From Alphaproteobacteria bacterium (GTDB lineage Bacteria; Pseudomonadota; Alphaproteobacteria; Micavibrionales; UBA1664), in assembly GCA_018969935.1 (NCBI GenBank), contig JAGWXJ010000085.1, positions 1-7,956 of the forward strand: 7,956 nucleotides of DNA, given 5' to 3'. The notes beneath the pieces are model-generated. The model saw only the letters and a list, made by a program, of their open reading frames with translations, was not told where the DNA came from and did not search any database. Each line of letters opens with the position of its first letter. Position 1 is the first letter of the stretch. Made by a program: the position numbers and the translations under genes. Below, piece after piece: positions 7,058 through 7,956 of the stretch.

Positions 7058-7670
7058 ACTCCACAATGGGTCTGGCAATGCCGCCGCGTTTCGGCAACAT
7101 CGCAACACCGCCCGTATTCTTGCGTTTGACCGACCACACAAGGTCATCAGCCTGTGCAATCTTTTTTACCTGCGGCTGCGGCTTAGGTTTCTCGATCACT
7201 TCGGCAACCTTCTTCACTTCTTTTTTCTCGGCATCGGCTTTTGGCTTCTCTGGTGTCACCATGGCCGTTTTTGCAACAGGCTTGGGCGCCTGCGTAGTAC
7301 CAGACGCGGGTTCGATTTTTGCCACGGGTGCTTTTTCGGCAACCTTTTCAACCGGCTTTTCGGTTTTCACGGCTTCTTCTGCCTTGGCAGCCGGTGCTTC
7401 GGCAACTGCGGCCATGCCCTGCTGTTCCTTCATGGAAACCAGTTCTTCAATACGCTGCGGCCTCGTAAGGTACGCCCACTCGGCATCCAGCACGCGGATG
7501 GTCTGCTGCTCGGAGAGTATCTGGCGATTGAGTTCATTCACGCGGCCCTCGCGCTGCCTCACATCCTGCGTCACCATGAAAACGGCCACCGCCAGCAATG
7601 CCGCATTGAGCATGAGGGCAAACACCCAAACAGAAAAACCTGAACGACGTGTGGTAATCAGTGTGCTCAT
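7056..7670 (-). CDS. ftsL: FtsL, septal divisome subunit with long Lys/Pro/Ala-rich tail
   Basis: FtsL is a small bitopic membrane protein that joins FtsB and FtsQ and activates the FtsW-FtsI synthase. The 204-residue product has a short basic N-terminus, one membrane segment (about 13-33), a predicted coiled-coil stretch (about 34-62), and AEWAYLTRPQRIEEL (63-77), the recognisable FtsL signature of alphaproteobacteria. Most FtsL proteins end soon after this. Here about 118 residues follow: a low-complexity run of Ala, Lys, Pro, Glu and Val (about 88-170), then a non-repetitive terminal block (about 173-204) with DDLVWSVKRKN and GGIARPIVE. The membrane orientation puts the tail in the periplasm. 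The start ATG overlaps the rsmH stop (ATGA) and has a strong AAAGGAG site. Its place between rsmH and ftsI fixes the identity. Confidence 0.93.
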   Translation of the reverse strand: MSTLITTRRSGFSVWVFALMLNAALLAVAVFMVTQDVRQREGRVNELNRQILSEQQTIRVLDAEWAYLTRPQRIEELVSMKEQQGMAAVAEAPAAKAEEAVKTEKPVEKVAEKAPVAKIEPASGTTQAPKPVAKTAMVTPEKPKADAEKKEVKKVAEVIEKPKPQPQVKKIAQADDLVWSVKRKNTGGVAMLPKRGGIARPIVE

Positions 7671-7956
7671 GCGGCTCTCCTTTCTTCGGTACGGATACCC
7701 CAGCGCAGCTTGGCCGATCGCGCGCGTGGATTGGCGGCACTTTCGGCGTCACTGGCGGCAATCGATTTTTTTTGCGGCTGGGTAAACAGCGCAGGCGCGG
7801 ATGCAACTTCAGGCAAATGGCGTGAACCGCCCTGCTGCGGCCCATATTTGCGGAAGAACGCCTTGGCTATCGAATCCTCAAGCGAATGGAAGGACACAAT
7901 CACAAGCCGCCCATTGGGCTTTAGCACGTCAATTGCGGCTTCAAGCGCGGCCTCCA
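7667..7956 (-). CDS. rsmH: RsmH (MraW), 16S rRNA C1402 N4-methyltransferase (3' part only)
   Basis: RsmH uses S-adenosylmethionine to methylate N4 of C1402 in the 16S rRNA decoding centre. Only the last 95 codons are present, and the reading frame is open to the high-coordinate edge, so the true start is outside the window. The fragment shows the family's C-terminal landmarks: an AALEAAIDVLKPNGRL segment, the near-invariant VSFHSLED (following RLVI), and close to the end NPRARSAKLR, where RsmH proteins have NPRSRSAKLR. A GTG at 7925-7927 could be mistaken for a start but falls inside the conserved block. The stop overlaps the ftsL start by ATGA. Position upstream of ftsL is the classical dcw order. 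Confidence 0.96.
   Translation of the reverse strand, partial: EAALEAAIDVLKPNGRLVIVSFHSLEDSIAKAFFRKYGPQQGGSRHLPEVASAPALFTQPQKKSIAASDAESAANPRARSAKLRWGIRTEERRAA
7677..7683 (-). promoter_or_regulatory. Ribosome binding site of ftsL, within rsmH
   Basis: AAAGGAG on the minus strand lies 6 nt before the ftsL ATG, inside the last codons of rsmH. It is the strongest ribosome binding site in the window and supports the ftsL start that overlaps the rsmH stop. Confidence 0.75.

Noticed and set aside
7056..7450. The Lys/Pro/Ala/Glu-rich region considered as a frameshift or a separate TonB-like gene
   Set aside because: The frame is continuous from the FtsL membrane segment through to the stop just before ftsI, with no second start or ribosome binding site needed.
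6666..7643. A 325-codon plus-strand frame opposite ftsI and ftsL
   Set aside because: It spans two well-supported minus-strand genes. Its Phe, Leu, His and Gly-rich second half is the mirror of the Ala/Lys/Pro/Glu tail of FtsL.

Overview
The window is a segment of a division and cell wall (dcw) cluster, read entirely from the minus strand. The organism looks like an alphaproteobacterium. The grounds are the FtsL signature AEWAYLTRPQRIEEL, the N-terminal RWWWSLDRPLL block of FtsW, the gene order, and a composition that by eye lies somewhat above 50% GC. I cannot place it more precisely. MurE carries DNPR, which points to meso-diaminopimelate peptidoglycan, as expected for a Gram-negative cell.

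In transcription order (high to low coordinates) the genes are: the 3' end of rsmH (16S rRNA methyltransferase), ftsL with an unusually long Lys/Pro/Ala/Glu-rich tail, ftsI (septal transpeptidase PBP3), murE, mraY, an 832-residue murL-murD fusion, and the 5' end of ftsW. Every junction is tight: a 4-nt overlap for rsmH/ftsL, a 6-nt gap for ftsL/ftsI, a 4-nt overlap for ftsI/murE, an 11-nt overlap for murE/mraY, a 1-nt overlap for mraY/murL-murD, and a 40-nt gap before ftsW. The whole window is therefore most likely one polycistronic transcript with extensive translational coupling. No promoter, rho-independent terminator, RNA gene, mobile element or CRISPR array is visible, and no gap between genes exceeds 40 bases.

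The most notable item is the gene in the murD position. Its C-terminal half is a Mur ligase of MurD type. Its N-terminal ~400 residues match what I know of MurL, the ATP-dependent epimerase that converts UDP-MurNAc-L-Ala-L-Glu to the D-Glu form after an L-Glu-adding ligase (MurD2) has acted. Both steps appear to be fused in one polypeptide. The MurD half departs from classical D-Glu MurD at two glutamate-site positions, which fits an L-Glu-adding enzyme. If correct, this organism makes the D-Glu of its peptidoglycan on the UDP-linked precursor and may not need glutamate racemase.

A second departure from the usual order is that murF, normally between murE and mraY, is absent there. The 40-nt murL-murD/ftsW spacer contains a perfect 7-bp hairpin that touches the probable ftsW ribosome binding site.
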